From the NCBI RefSeq assembly GCF_000787575.1, contig NW_012236501.1, positions 63,900 to 127,899 on the forward strand: 64,000 bases of DNA, in the 5' to 3' direction. Both the position numbers and the translations under genes were made by a program. This DNA comes from Acytostelium subglobosum LB1 (Eukaryota; Evosea; Eumycetozoa; Acytosteliales; Acytosteliaceae). Below the pieces are notes generated by a model that saw only the letters and a list, made by a program, of their open reading frames with translations, was not told the DNA's origin and ran no database searches. Positions 1 to 10,946 of this stretch are shown in pieces (position 1 is the stretch's first letter; each line of letters begins with the position of its first letter).

Positions 1-1951
1 TGTCAGGAACATGCTACCGGTAATGTACTAAAGACAATCGACGGCACCAATGGAGAGAATGGAGTCACCTTTACTGACCTGCCATTTGGAAGCTATGGGC
101 TACCGTGACAACACCTTTAAGGTTGGCCCACTCGGTACCTCTGGCACTGAGAAGGACAACAAGATCGACCCAGCCACCGGAAAGTACTGCTTTGAGTACA
201 ACGCCCAAACACTCAACGACAAAGGATTCATGGTTGTCCAAGTAGGATATGTTTCAACTGTCAAGCCCAAGATCCACCTCTACGCTTTTGAGGACCACAA
301 CAAGGATGGTACACAGAACAACAAGGATCAGTTCGCCTTTGGAGGTCGCGGTAACTTGACCAAGGCCCGATGGTACTGTTCTCCTGTCATTCTCATCCAC
401 TAACGGAGCTGCTGGTGTCACCTTTGAGAACCTTGACTATGGCGACTACTGTTTCCACACCGACTACAGGAATTCCAACTACAAGGTCGGTCCACTCGGA
501 ACCACCGGCACCGTAAATGACAACAAGATCGATCCCACCAGCAACACCTACTGCTTCACATTCAATGACAAGTCACACAATGACAAGGTAGAGATGATCG
601 TCCAAGTTGGATTTGTCCGTACCACCAAACCATCAGTGTGGCTCTACGCCTTTGAGGACCACAACAAGGACGGCATCCAGAACAACAAGGATCAGAATGC
701 CTTTGGCGGTCGTGGCAACTTGACAAAGGCTGATGGCACCGTCGTTCAAACATTCTCTTCGACCAATGGAAACAAGGGTGTCCACTTCACTGACCTTGAT
801 GATGGAGAGTATTGTCTCAACGTTGACTACAAGAATGACAACTACAAGGTTGGTCCACTCGGCACCAGCGGAGCCAAGATCAACAACATCGACCCTGCCA
901 CCAACAAGCATTGCTTCACCATCAATGAGGAATCTCCAACAAACGACAAGGGCGAGCTTTTGTTCCATGTTGGATTCGTGAAAATTGTAAAGCCCAGGTT
1001 GAATCCAACAAGAATGGAGAGGACAATACCGGTGAGCCATATATATATGGCGCTCGTGGAAACTTGACCAACTCTGCTGGAACAGTCCTCAAGTCCTTTG
1101 ACTCGACCAACGGTGCGAATGGAGTTGACTTTGGAACTTTGGACGATGGTGACTACTGTCTCAACGTTGACTACAAGAACAATCTCTACAAGATTGGACC
1201 ACTTGGAACCACTGGCACCAACAAGGACAACAAGATCGATCCCACCACCAACAAGTACTGCTTCACCATAAACGAGGGAACCAATGTCAACTCCAAGGGT
1301 GAAGTGATCGTCAGAGTTGGTATTGAGCCCATCGTCCCAATCAAGTTGAAGCTCTTCTCCTTCTGGGACAAGAACAGAAATGGAGTCATGGACACTGGGG
1401 ATGAGTACATCAGTAAAGCTCTTGGAAATCTGACAACGGATGGTGCTGTGGTCAAGTCCTTCACTGACTCTGGTGGTAACTCGGGTGTTACCTACAGTGG
1501 ATTGGATGAGAATGGTGAATACTGCCTAACAATGGGCTATTACAACGCTACCTTGGACATTGGACCACTTGGCACCACAGGAACTGACAAGGACAACAAG
1601 ATTGATCTTCTTGAACGATCAAAATGTGAACGACAAGAACGAGCTGATCATCTATGCTGGCTACGCAAATCCTGACACTCTCCAACTCTATGCCTTTGTT
1701 GATTCAAACAAGAATGGAGTGTACGACTCTGGCGACGTTTATGTTGACCGTGGTCGTGGAAACCTCACCAGAGCTGACGGTACAAAGGTAAAGGCATTCA
1801 CCGCCACAGGTGGATCCAATGGAGTGAACTTTGGCGCTATAGTTCACTCCATTGGATCGATCCAAAGACTGGCAAGTACTGCTTCACCTTCCCCACAGGT
1901 ACCCTCAACAACAAAGGTCAGATGGTTATCTTTGCTGGTTACACCAAGTAA
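1..1951 (+). pseudogene. Colossin/SdrD-like B-repeat secreted protein, 3' part, decayed
   Basis: The gene enters from the left edge and ends with TAA at 1949-1951. It encodes about six repeats of about 110 residues. Each repeat contains a Y-A-F-E-D-x-N-K-D-G calcium-loop-like motif, then R-G-N-L-T, then G-V-x-F-x-x-L-D-D-G-x-Y-C-L, then K-V-G-P-L-G-T-x-G and K-I-D-P. These are the marks of Cna-B/SdrD-type B repeats, known in dictyostelid colossin-like extracellular proteins. The repeats do not share one frame. The frame changes near 105, 367, 1000 and 1605, and the last repeat lacks its middle where an inverted repeat lies (1813-1858). I read it as a pseudogene, although clustered assembly indels in a repetitive gene could look the same. 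A polyadenylation-like AATAAA follows at about 1959. The signal peptide, if any, is outside the window. Confidence 0.7.
1813..1858. repeat. Perfect inverted repeat, 18-bp arms, 10-nt loop
   Basis: The left arm (1813-1830) GATCCAATGGAGTGAACT is the reverse complement of the right arm (1841-1858). The left arm is ordinary repeat coding sequence (G-S-N-G-V-N-F). The right arm sits where the next B-repeat residues should be. This suggests that a template switch copied the arm back and deleted the rest of the repeat. Confidence 0.85.
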
Positions 1952-2076
1952 CCTTTGAATAAATAATGACAGTTGATCAATCTTCCTGTCCTGTCATATT
2001 TATCAATCAAACATTCACACTTTGGTCAAACGACAAACAGTTAAATATCATTATATATATATAGAATAGAGATAAT

Positions 2077-4211
2077 ATGTACTCTAAAGATTATAGATCA
2101 TTGATTACTCTTGTGATTGGTGATGAATCTCTAATTAGACTGATACTTAAACATGTTAGTAATATTCACATTCGTCTCATTGATGAAGATGGGTCAACAA
2201 CGAATGGAGAGCATAGAATAGAGGACATGGTCATCAAGGGCAAGACATTATTGGCCAATGGTGATCTCAAACAGATGATTAGGTATCATGCCAATCAATA
2301 CTTTATCAAAGAGTATGATAGAGTCTGTGGTCACTATCCATACAACGATACATTGCTCGGTCTAGCAATCAAGTACAACAATAGAACAATATTCAATCAT
2401 CTACTCAACAATACCAACATGTCATTACCAATCGATAACAATAAGATCACAAAGGAAATACTGTCACTTTACAACAAGAATGAGAGTTCGAGAGACTTGA
2501 CTCACTCACTATTGAGATACATCGTCAACAATGGCAACTATGATATGTTGGTTGCCTACATTGAGATGACAGCACATCAATCATTTGCAATCAGTGAATC
2601 ACAGTTGTGTCGAGCAATTGCACATGGCAACGTCTCCTTGGTCCGCTTGCTACTCAAACATACCAATATTTGTTCAAGTGAAAAATGGAGTTACTTCCTG
2701 GAGATCAGATCATCATCAACAACAGATATCAATCTTGACATGCTCACAATGCTTCACGAGGAGTTTGGATACCTTGATCGTCCAGTACTCTGGTCATCAC
2801 TCTTTGTTCATGCTACGATACATAATCAAGTATCATGTGTCATGTACATTCTAGAGCTCATTCCCAATGAGGTCACAACAGAGAGGTTGATAGAGTGCAT
2901 GGCTTATGTGATGGCAAAGTGCATGGGCAGTAATGCATTTCCAATCATCGTTAACCGACTCAAGAGACACAAGAGTCACGTTACGTTTTTCAAACAACTT
3001 TGCAAAAACAGGATGGTCCTTGGTTGGGCACTCTCCAATGGTCGTCTGGATATGGTCAACTTCATCCTTGGTGAACTGGATGGTGACATGCACGTACAAG
3101 AGGTGGACTCTATACACAAGAGTTTGGCAACATCTGATGAGCTGTTCAAACGTTTGGAGCAACATCGCTTGGTCTTGTTAAACGTTGCGCCACTCAGTAC
3201 CAAACAGTCAAACCTAATCAATTACACATTGGAGAGCAAGAGTATCTTGATGAATGCAATCTACAATGACGACATTGATCAAGTAACGAGGATATTGGAG
3301 AGAATCAAACACTCATCAACAACAAAGATCACTTTGGGAGATGGTGAGAGTGAGAGGTTGTGGCATCGTATGTCCCAGTCATTGGGAAAGCATCTTGGCA
3401 GCCAGGACCAAATCCCTTTTGATCTGTCAGACAAGGACTTTAAAGCCATTATTGATTCAATTGGTGAAGAGAACAGCAGAATGAGCGAGGACGTTGCCAA
3501 GTTGTTTATATCCAAGCACATTACTGTCAGATCATGGGCAATCAAAGAATATGGAATGATTCAATCTGCAAGGATATCAATATCATTCATGGAGATGATT
3601 AAGTCCCTATACACTTTGGAGTATGGTCGTGATTGTCTTGCCATGGCAATCCAGCATGGTTGTAAGGAGACTATTCCACACTTGGTCCAGTACATTGGCG
3701 AAGGAGTGCCCAAACACAATTTAAAAGTACTCGAAGCAATTGGACAGGTGTTGTCAAAAGGTTCATTGGCTGATGTCAAATATCTGTTTGAACATCTACC
3801 AGAGAAGTTCATCAAACAACTTCTGTTCTACATCAACGCCATCGAGAACACCATTGAGGTGTTTGAGTTTGTACTCGAAACCTGGTACTCTTTGGAAATG
3901 GACGGACAGGCATGGCAGCAGCTCATCGATGAGGCATACATCAAGAATAGTGTACATGTCGTTCAATGGATGAATCATCATCATCCATCATACTTGCCCA
4001 ACACTCGTACACTTCAGATTGCTGCATCAAAGAATGCCTTTGGCTCGCTCCAATATTACTATGATCACCAGGCGCCATCGCTCAATCTGCCAACGCATCA
4101 TCTGTTGAGGTCACTACACTCAATCATGAATGTGGCATACACCCATGGACACACTCGAATCATTCACTTGTGTCACTCAAACATCATTATCTTGGAGAAG
4201 ATCAACAAGCA
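2077..4211 (+). CDS. Ankyrin-like repeat protein gene A, exon 1 module
   Basis: This is the first coding exon of a two-exon gene. It starts at an ATG just after a TATATATATA stretch and runs about 711 codons. The N-terminal block is shared by all related genes here: a hydrophobic helix (L-I-L-K-H-V-S-N-I-H), I-K-G-K-x-L-L-A-N-G, then Q-M-x-R-Y-x-A-x-Q-Y-F-I, Y-P-x-N-x-x-L-L, and L-L-N-N-T-N-M-S. The rest is a long run of degenerate about 33-residue helical hairpins of ankyrin type. The apparent stop at 4213-4215 lies inside a 51-bp GT-AG intron (4212-4262, donor GTAAGT, acceptor ATCCAG), which joins it to exon 2 in phase 2. Function is unknown. Ankyrin-type repeats usually bind proteins. There is no signal peptide or membrane helix. 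Confidence 0.75.
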
Positions 4212-4262
4212 GTAAGTATTAATGACATCCAGACTTGTACATACGAACTTACCATCATCCAG

Positions 4263-6198
4263 TAATCAATCAAACGATATACTTGAGAGTCAAATCGTCG
4301 CCCCTTCACACGACAATGATAGCTCATTCCACTCTGTATTCAGGAACAAGCTATTATGTAGATATATATTCAATCATGTACATGATATTCACATCAGTGT
4401 ACTAGGAGTACCAGCCATTTGTTCGATCAAAGGTGGAGAGTTGTTATCAAGACATTCACTTCGACAGTATCTCAAGTACGGCGCTACAGATTTCTTCAAC
4501 AAGTCGTTCCAAACAGTATCAGAGTCATACCCATTCAACACTCAACTACTCATCGATTCAATGTACCTCTACGACATGAGAGCAACAGACAACATTTTGG
4601 GTAATCACCAAATGTCACCTCGCTATGATGATGGCTCACATATTTATGTGATGAAGTTCATCGTAGAGTTCCTGTCTTGTTCACATCCACTTGAATGGAA
4701 GAGAAGGTTGGAGTTCTTTGCCATCACATTCCCAACATACCTGAATGTCGACTCCATCTTGTCAATAGCCAACTGTCCCACCACCCTACAACAGTTGCAT
4801 CAGATCAGTATTGACGCTGGCTTGGGAACGATCATGGTGGATAGTGACTTCCCACGATGGGAGAAGTCCAACCAGGCACTCGATTTCCTCAAGGCATTCC
4901 ACAAGCTATCAATGGCTGGTAATCTATTCTGGATCACTGCGCTCAATCAAGCAGTTAGGAGCAATCTATTGCTAATAGTTCGATACATTCTGGACAACAT
5001 CATTGACATCAACGATGCCCCGCCAGCCAACCATTCAAGGACCGGTGACATTTGTACCAAGTTTGATGGAGCGCCTGATGGAGGACCACTCTCAACCGCC
5101 TTGTTCAAACGTTGTGGTGCAAGTGGTAGCTTGCAGATGCTCGACTTGTTGTTGACATATGTCCCAGGTCAATCTTTGGTCGATGCATATCAACAAGCAT
5201 CACTACATGGACACATCAATTTGGTCAAGACTCTATATAACAAGATCAAACAACAGGTACCGCCTGTCAATCACGAGTTCTCACATCGCAATCTCAATGG
5301 TGTATTGAAACATGGACAATTGGGTGTTGCACACTTTATGTTGGACACACCATTCGATATTGAGAATGGCGAACCAATGTTGGAAATCAGTGACATTCAT
5401 CCTGATATACTATCCACTGGTCTACTTATGCGATTGATCAATAATGTACAACTACGATGCAGGTTCAACAATGTAATGGGCAGTGCAATACAATCTCACA
5501 AACAAGATTGTATTGACTTGTTGATTGACCTAAGATCAAGAGGTCATCCAATATTGTTTGATCGATTGTCGACATTGGAGGCAGCAGAGAAGGTTGGAGA
5601 CATCATCACACCTGGCAGAGTACTCCACTACACAGATGGCAAACTATTCATGAGGATTGCTGCAGCAAACTCACTTGAACTAATCAAGCAGGTACATCAA
5701 CTGTATCCAAATGATGTTGCCAATTTCCTTGAAGTTGGTATCAATGCATGTGCGATCAGAGGTGATCTCGAGTCGATGGAGTATCTTCACTCATTACGTG
5801 GAGATCAACGTACATCTGGATGGGATTGTCAAAGTCGTGATCCAGCAACCATGTCATTCCTCATTGACAATGGATACACAAGTCATGAGGGTAATTTACT
5901 TGATAATGCATGTAAACGTGGAGATCTTCAGATCGTACAAGTACTACATCATAAGCTCAAACTGGTACCATCAATGAATAGTTTAGCAGAGGCTGCCAAG
6001 AACAATCATCTCAATGTTATCAAGTATTTCTTCAACTATGAAGTATCATCATCACTCAGACATACAATGGAACCAAACCATCTCATTCGAACACTCATCA
6101 CAATAAGACATTATGCATATGATAGTGGTAACATCAATATCATCAACTTTTGTAATAATACAATCTCAGATATTGCTAGCTTGGAACTATTCCAATAA
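4263..6198 (+). CDS. Ankyrin-like repeat protein gene A, exon 2 module
   Basis: This is the second exon of gene A, ending with TAA at 6196-6198. After a short Ser/Asp linker it repeats the exon-1 plan. F-H-S-V-F-R-N-K-L-L-C leads into a hydrophobic helix, then an I-K-G-G-E-L-L-like block, L-R-Q-Y-L-K-Y-G-A-T-D-F-F and Y-P-F-N. About a dozen degenerate ankyrin-like hairpins follow. An ATG at 4222 gives an open frame, but it lies inside the intron predicted from genes B, C and D, which all splice at the same place and phase. Without splicing this would be a separate 658-aa protein. The spliced two-module reading is better supported. Confidence 0.72.
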
Positions 6199-6302
6199 AC
6201 CCAGATATTTATTTTTTACAAGAATGATTTGAATCAAAAAATCTGATCAAAACGACACCATCGTAACCCCACCACTTCAATTTTCATTTCACAACACAGA
6301 TA

Positions 6303-8434
6303 ATGAACAAACAAATAATCATTTTTAACATATTTAGTAACAAGTCTCTCTGTGAGAGGATCTTCAAACATGTTAGTGATATCCATGTTGATTTGATCAA
6401 TAACAGAGTGATCAAATCAGTGATCAAGGGCAAGGAGTTGTTGGCCGATGGCCATCTTGAACAAATGCTACGGTACAATGCCACTCAATACTTTATCAAT
6501 CATTATGATCAAGTTGCCAAAGACTACCCACTCAATGACTCTCTGTTGTCCGACGCAATCCAGTACAACAACATAGTAGTATTCAAACATCTACTCAACA
6601 ACACAAACATGTCAGTCTTATCTTTTGGCACTAGCTCAATCAATATCAACTTGGCCAAGTCGGGATCAATAGAGATGCTCCAGACCTACCTTGATATGAC
6701 AGGCCACAGACCATTGTCAAAGGTTACATGTCGCAATATCTTGATGGCCGTCAACACTGGCAATGAAGAGTTTGTCAAACTATTTCTTCAGAACATTGTA
6801 ATTGATCAAGAGAGCGGAGGTTTGAATATGAAGAACAAAGGCGTCACGACAGTCAGCATGATCAAGCTGGTATACTCGTATATTGGACATATACGTGGTA
6901 TTTGGAAAGATCTATTGGTACATTCAGTGAAATGTAACATGTTGGACAGTGTACAATATCTATTCAGCATTAATGATAACTTCGATCAGAATACAATCAA
7001 AGAACTTATAGAAAAAACTGGTGCAAGAGGATATATTGATATCTTTTGTATACTTGAACAAAATCTCGAAGTCAAGAAGGAGAATGCCACCCAATCTCGC
7101 TACAAGAAGAGCCCGGAGCCAATCTGTCTATCATTGGCAATAAGAGGTGCTGCCACTAATGGACACATTCACTTTATCAAGTACCTCCATCAACATTTTA
7201 ATGGAGATGGAACACTATTCGATCAATCAATTCTTAATATTGCATTGGAGTCTGGACATCTCAATGTCGCCAACCTCATCCCCAATGAGTTGTCGGATAC
7301 CCCCATACAGGAGGTACCACTCACCGTCAACTTGTTGCCATATCAATCATTCATCCAAAGCTATCTGGAACATCCTAGAGTGAAATGGTCATTCACAATG
7401 CATGAATTTGATACACTCATGATCCAACAATCACTACGGACCACTGTTCTCGAGGCCATCAGCAATGACAACATCATAACAGTCAAGGATATCCTACCGA
7501 GATGTAATCTTTTAGACCTAGGTCTTGACCTTGTCATGGATCATAACATATGGAGAAGAATGTCCAATGAGATGGGCATGCTCATTGCCAGTCAGACACA
7601 TCAACCCTTACTCCTAATACACAATGACTTGGAGGATATGATCTGTGCCATTGGACATAGTGATAGTAAGATGACAGAGTTGGTAATCAAGACCTTTGTA
7701 ATCAACAATCACTTTGGCGCTGGACTAAGCAAGGAATCATCTAGGACAACCTCAACCGCACTGGTATGTGCTGCTGGTGTATCACTGTCCCTCATGCAGT
7801 TCATCAAAGAGCAGACTCAAGCATTATATTCAAAAAATTGTCTGGCAAGTGCAATCAGCAATGGTATCATTGAGAACATCAACTTTCTAAGTGAACCATC
7901 CCTCAGAACTAGCTATGGTTATTGGAAAGATGACGAGACATCACCATTGATCTATGCTGTAAAGACTTGTTTGAACGATCACCCATTAGAGGCTGCCCGC
8001 GCCACCTTTGATACAATGGGTATTGACTACAATGGTCGTGTTAATGTCAAACATGCCATGGACAATGACGACAAACAAGTATTTGAACTGGCACTCTCTC
8101 GATATAATGATCATCTTTATCCAAGATTCCTATCACAGTTACTCAGACAAGCATGTGAATCAAATTATACAGAGACCATTCAATCACTTTACAAACTCTA
8201 CAACATTCAACCAAGTCTTGCTCATTTGGAAGCGGCTGCATCTATCAATTCATTCAAAGTATTGGAGTTCATCCTTGTCACTTGGTCATCATCAAACTTC
8301 ATCACAACATTGTCCAAACCAGACAGACTCAGGACACTGCATTCTATCCTCCACATTGCCTATGATCAAGGATATGTCAACATCATCAGATTATGTAACA
8401 CCATAATCAATGACATCAATAACGATAAGAAGAG
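6303..8434 (+). CDS. Ankyrin-like repeat protein gene B, exon 1 module
   Basis: This tandem paralogue of gene A begins 104 bp after it. The ATG at 6303 opens a module of about 710 aa with the family's front block: C-E-R-I-F-K-H-V-S-D-I-H, I-K-G-K-E-L-L-A-D-G, Y-N-A-T-Q-Y-F-I, Y-P-L-N, L-L-N-N-T-N-M-S. Degenerate ankyrin-like hairpins follow. The exon ends in K-K-R-coding sequence at a GTAAAT donor. The intron (8435-8492, 58 bp) holds a yeast-like TACTAAC branch-point motif at about 8471 and an AACAG acceptor, and it splices in phase 2 into the exon-2 module. Function is unknown; a scaffold or binding role is inferred only from the repeat type. Confidence 0.75.
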
Positions 8435-8492
8435 GTAAATATACTATAAATAGATATAGACAATCAAACATACTAACATCCACAACAAACAG

Positions 8493-10855
8493 GAAACAAT
8501 CAGATATTGATGAGGTTGAACACCAACCACTACTTGTACCATCATCACCAAGAATGGACAATGCACTACATACAGTGTTTAGGGACAAAAGATTGTGTAG
8601 GATCATATTGGCAATGGTACCTTATGTATACAGGGCATTTGGAATCAAAGGAAGTCAACTGATCAAAGGTGGAAAGTTGTTGGCAAAGGATTCATTGGTC
8701 AAATACATCAAGTATGGAGCAACTGAATGGTTCATCAAGTCGTACAACACAGTCTCCAACGCATATCCTCACAATCATTCACTATTGGAGGCAGCAATCG
8801 AACGACCTGACATTAGAATATTCGATACATTATTACAGTCCAACTATAATATATCATTGACTGATACAGATAATGATGTTAACGAGATCAAAGACATATA
8901 CAGTACCATACCAGATGAGGTAAATTATCAACCCTATAATGTCCAACTTACACTATTGATCAAAGGAATATCAAGATGTCAGATCGATGGATGGGAGCGA
9001 ATACTAGACATGTACTTGGCACATGTAGAACAGGCATGACTGGCATCGATGGTGACATGTTGACAGAGGCACAACATCCAGCATTGCTCATCAAGTTGAT
9101 CAGTATCAGTACCACCATCCCAACAAACATTACACCATGCACCAGAGAGGGGAATTCAAGAATACTCAACGACTGGATCAACAATCCGTTTGCCAAGGAA
9201 TTGATTCAAGTAATGCTGCAACTTAGATTGATATCAGATGTCATTTGGAAGCCACTTCTCAAGAAGTCAATCAACAACATCAACAATATCCAATTATCAT
9301 TATGGCTATTGGATCAATTTGGACCTAAACTATCCAAAGAGGATATCATCTTACACTATGGCGCATTGGGACAACATGAGCTCTTGGACAAGTCACTGGA
9401 GGATATCAGAATCAATGATGTAGAATTATTCAACGACAGATCATTCATGGAGAAGCTATATAGACGAGTTAACAAGCGTGGACATATAGAATTGGCCAAG
9501 AAGATGCATCGTATCATATCATCCATGATCAATCAAGATCAAGAACACCCACCTTTCAAGTCATATGGCAATATTGGAAGAGTATTGGAGGCTGGACACT
9601 TGGATATGGCACTCTACATGCTTGAAACTGGGACACAAACTACTGGAATGGACATGATGCGACAAGGCGATGATGATGGTGATGCAGTTGGTGGACCAGT
9701 GATAGTGAGTGATATACATCATGATATATTATCAATCTCTCTTCTCGAGATGCTACATTCACACCCTGATATCATTGTAAACAGTTTTAGCAGTGTGATG
9801 GCACGTGCTGTACTCATTGGCAACAGAGATATAATTGATTGGTTGGCCAGTCATGATACAAGATTGTCCTGGATCAACTATCCATTGGTACTTGGTACAG
9901 CGATTATCGCTGGCGATATCATAACCACCAAGATGGTATTGGACCATCCAGAGAGTCGATACTATTCAGGCGGTTTGACATGTCTCCAAATAGATGACCT
10001 TGAAGTGCCTTTCTGGACCATGGTTGATCCAGCAGTTGGATTACTTCTTACTCAACATCCAAAGACCAGTTCCAAAGTATGGATTAGTGTTGGTGATATA
10101 CACGAAATCATCAAGGCCGTTGGAAGACCAGGCAGCAAGATGACGGAAGAAGTAGCCTGTTATTTCATCCGAAGCTCATTGACACAAGAGGATTTGGATA
10201 CAAAGGAGATCCCAACACTTCTAAAGTGTGCAGCATCAGCGTCGTTCAATGTATTCAAGGAGGTGCATCGTATATTCAATCAACTCCCACCATACATGTA
10301 TACTGATATCATGCCAGATTGTATCAAACGCAAGGACTTGGAATTAATTGAATATATACTGGACATTCGTGGCACTAAACCTCCAGCTCGAACAATGATA
10401 CGCAAAGGTACCATTCAACTACTTGAACCAGGTCTTATATCACTATTTTTGTCAACAAAGGCATAATAGAGATGAACGAGAATATGGTACTTCGATTGCT
10501 CTCTACTGCATACTCTAGGGGCAGGTTGGACACTGTTGACTTTATCATCAATGAGTACACTACTTATTATGATCAACAACAAGGTGATAACAACAAAAAC
10601 AACAACAGTATACCAATATTGTCATGGATGCCATCTATCAAATCATTGTGCTTGGCTGCCAGAGGTAATCACTTGGAGGTTATCAAACGACTACTTGGTA
10701 CTGATCTCTCTCAACTTTGGCAACGAATGATCAAGCAACCAATCCACTTGGTACGACTTCTCAAGCAACTCAGATCATATGCATGTATAAATGGTAACAT
10801 CAACATAATCAGATTAATCGATCAACGATTGGTAACGTTACAAGGTCCAAAATAA
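8493..10855 (+). pseudogene. Ankyrin-like gene B, exon 2 module with two apparent frameshifts
   Basis: This exon-2 module starts K-Q-S-D and carries the family's V-F-R-D-K-R-L-C-R-I-I, I-K-G-G-K-L-L, I-K-Y-G-A-T-E-W-F-I-K and Y-P-H-N blocks. The open frame stops at 9037-9039, and similarity continues one frame over from about 9030 to 10466. It shifts again near a T-run at about 10445 and ends at 10853-10855. No GT-AG intron explains either shift, and both neighbours keep this region open. The exon is therefore either decaying or carries two single-base assembly errors. The end of the module (N-G-N-I-N-I-I-R-L-I) matches the ends of the other copies. The convergent chitinase gene ends 92 bp downstream. 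Confidence 0.65.
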
Positions 10856-10946
10856 ACTTGATCAATGTCGATGATCACACACTCAGAATCAATCAATCAG
10901 ATAAAGTGTAGTTATATCCTTTATATTATTATATTTATTATCTTTG

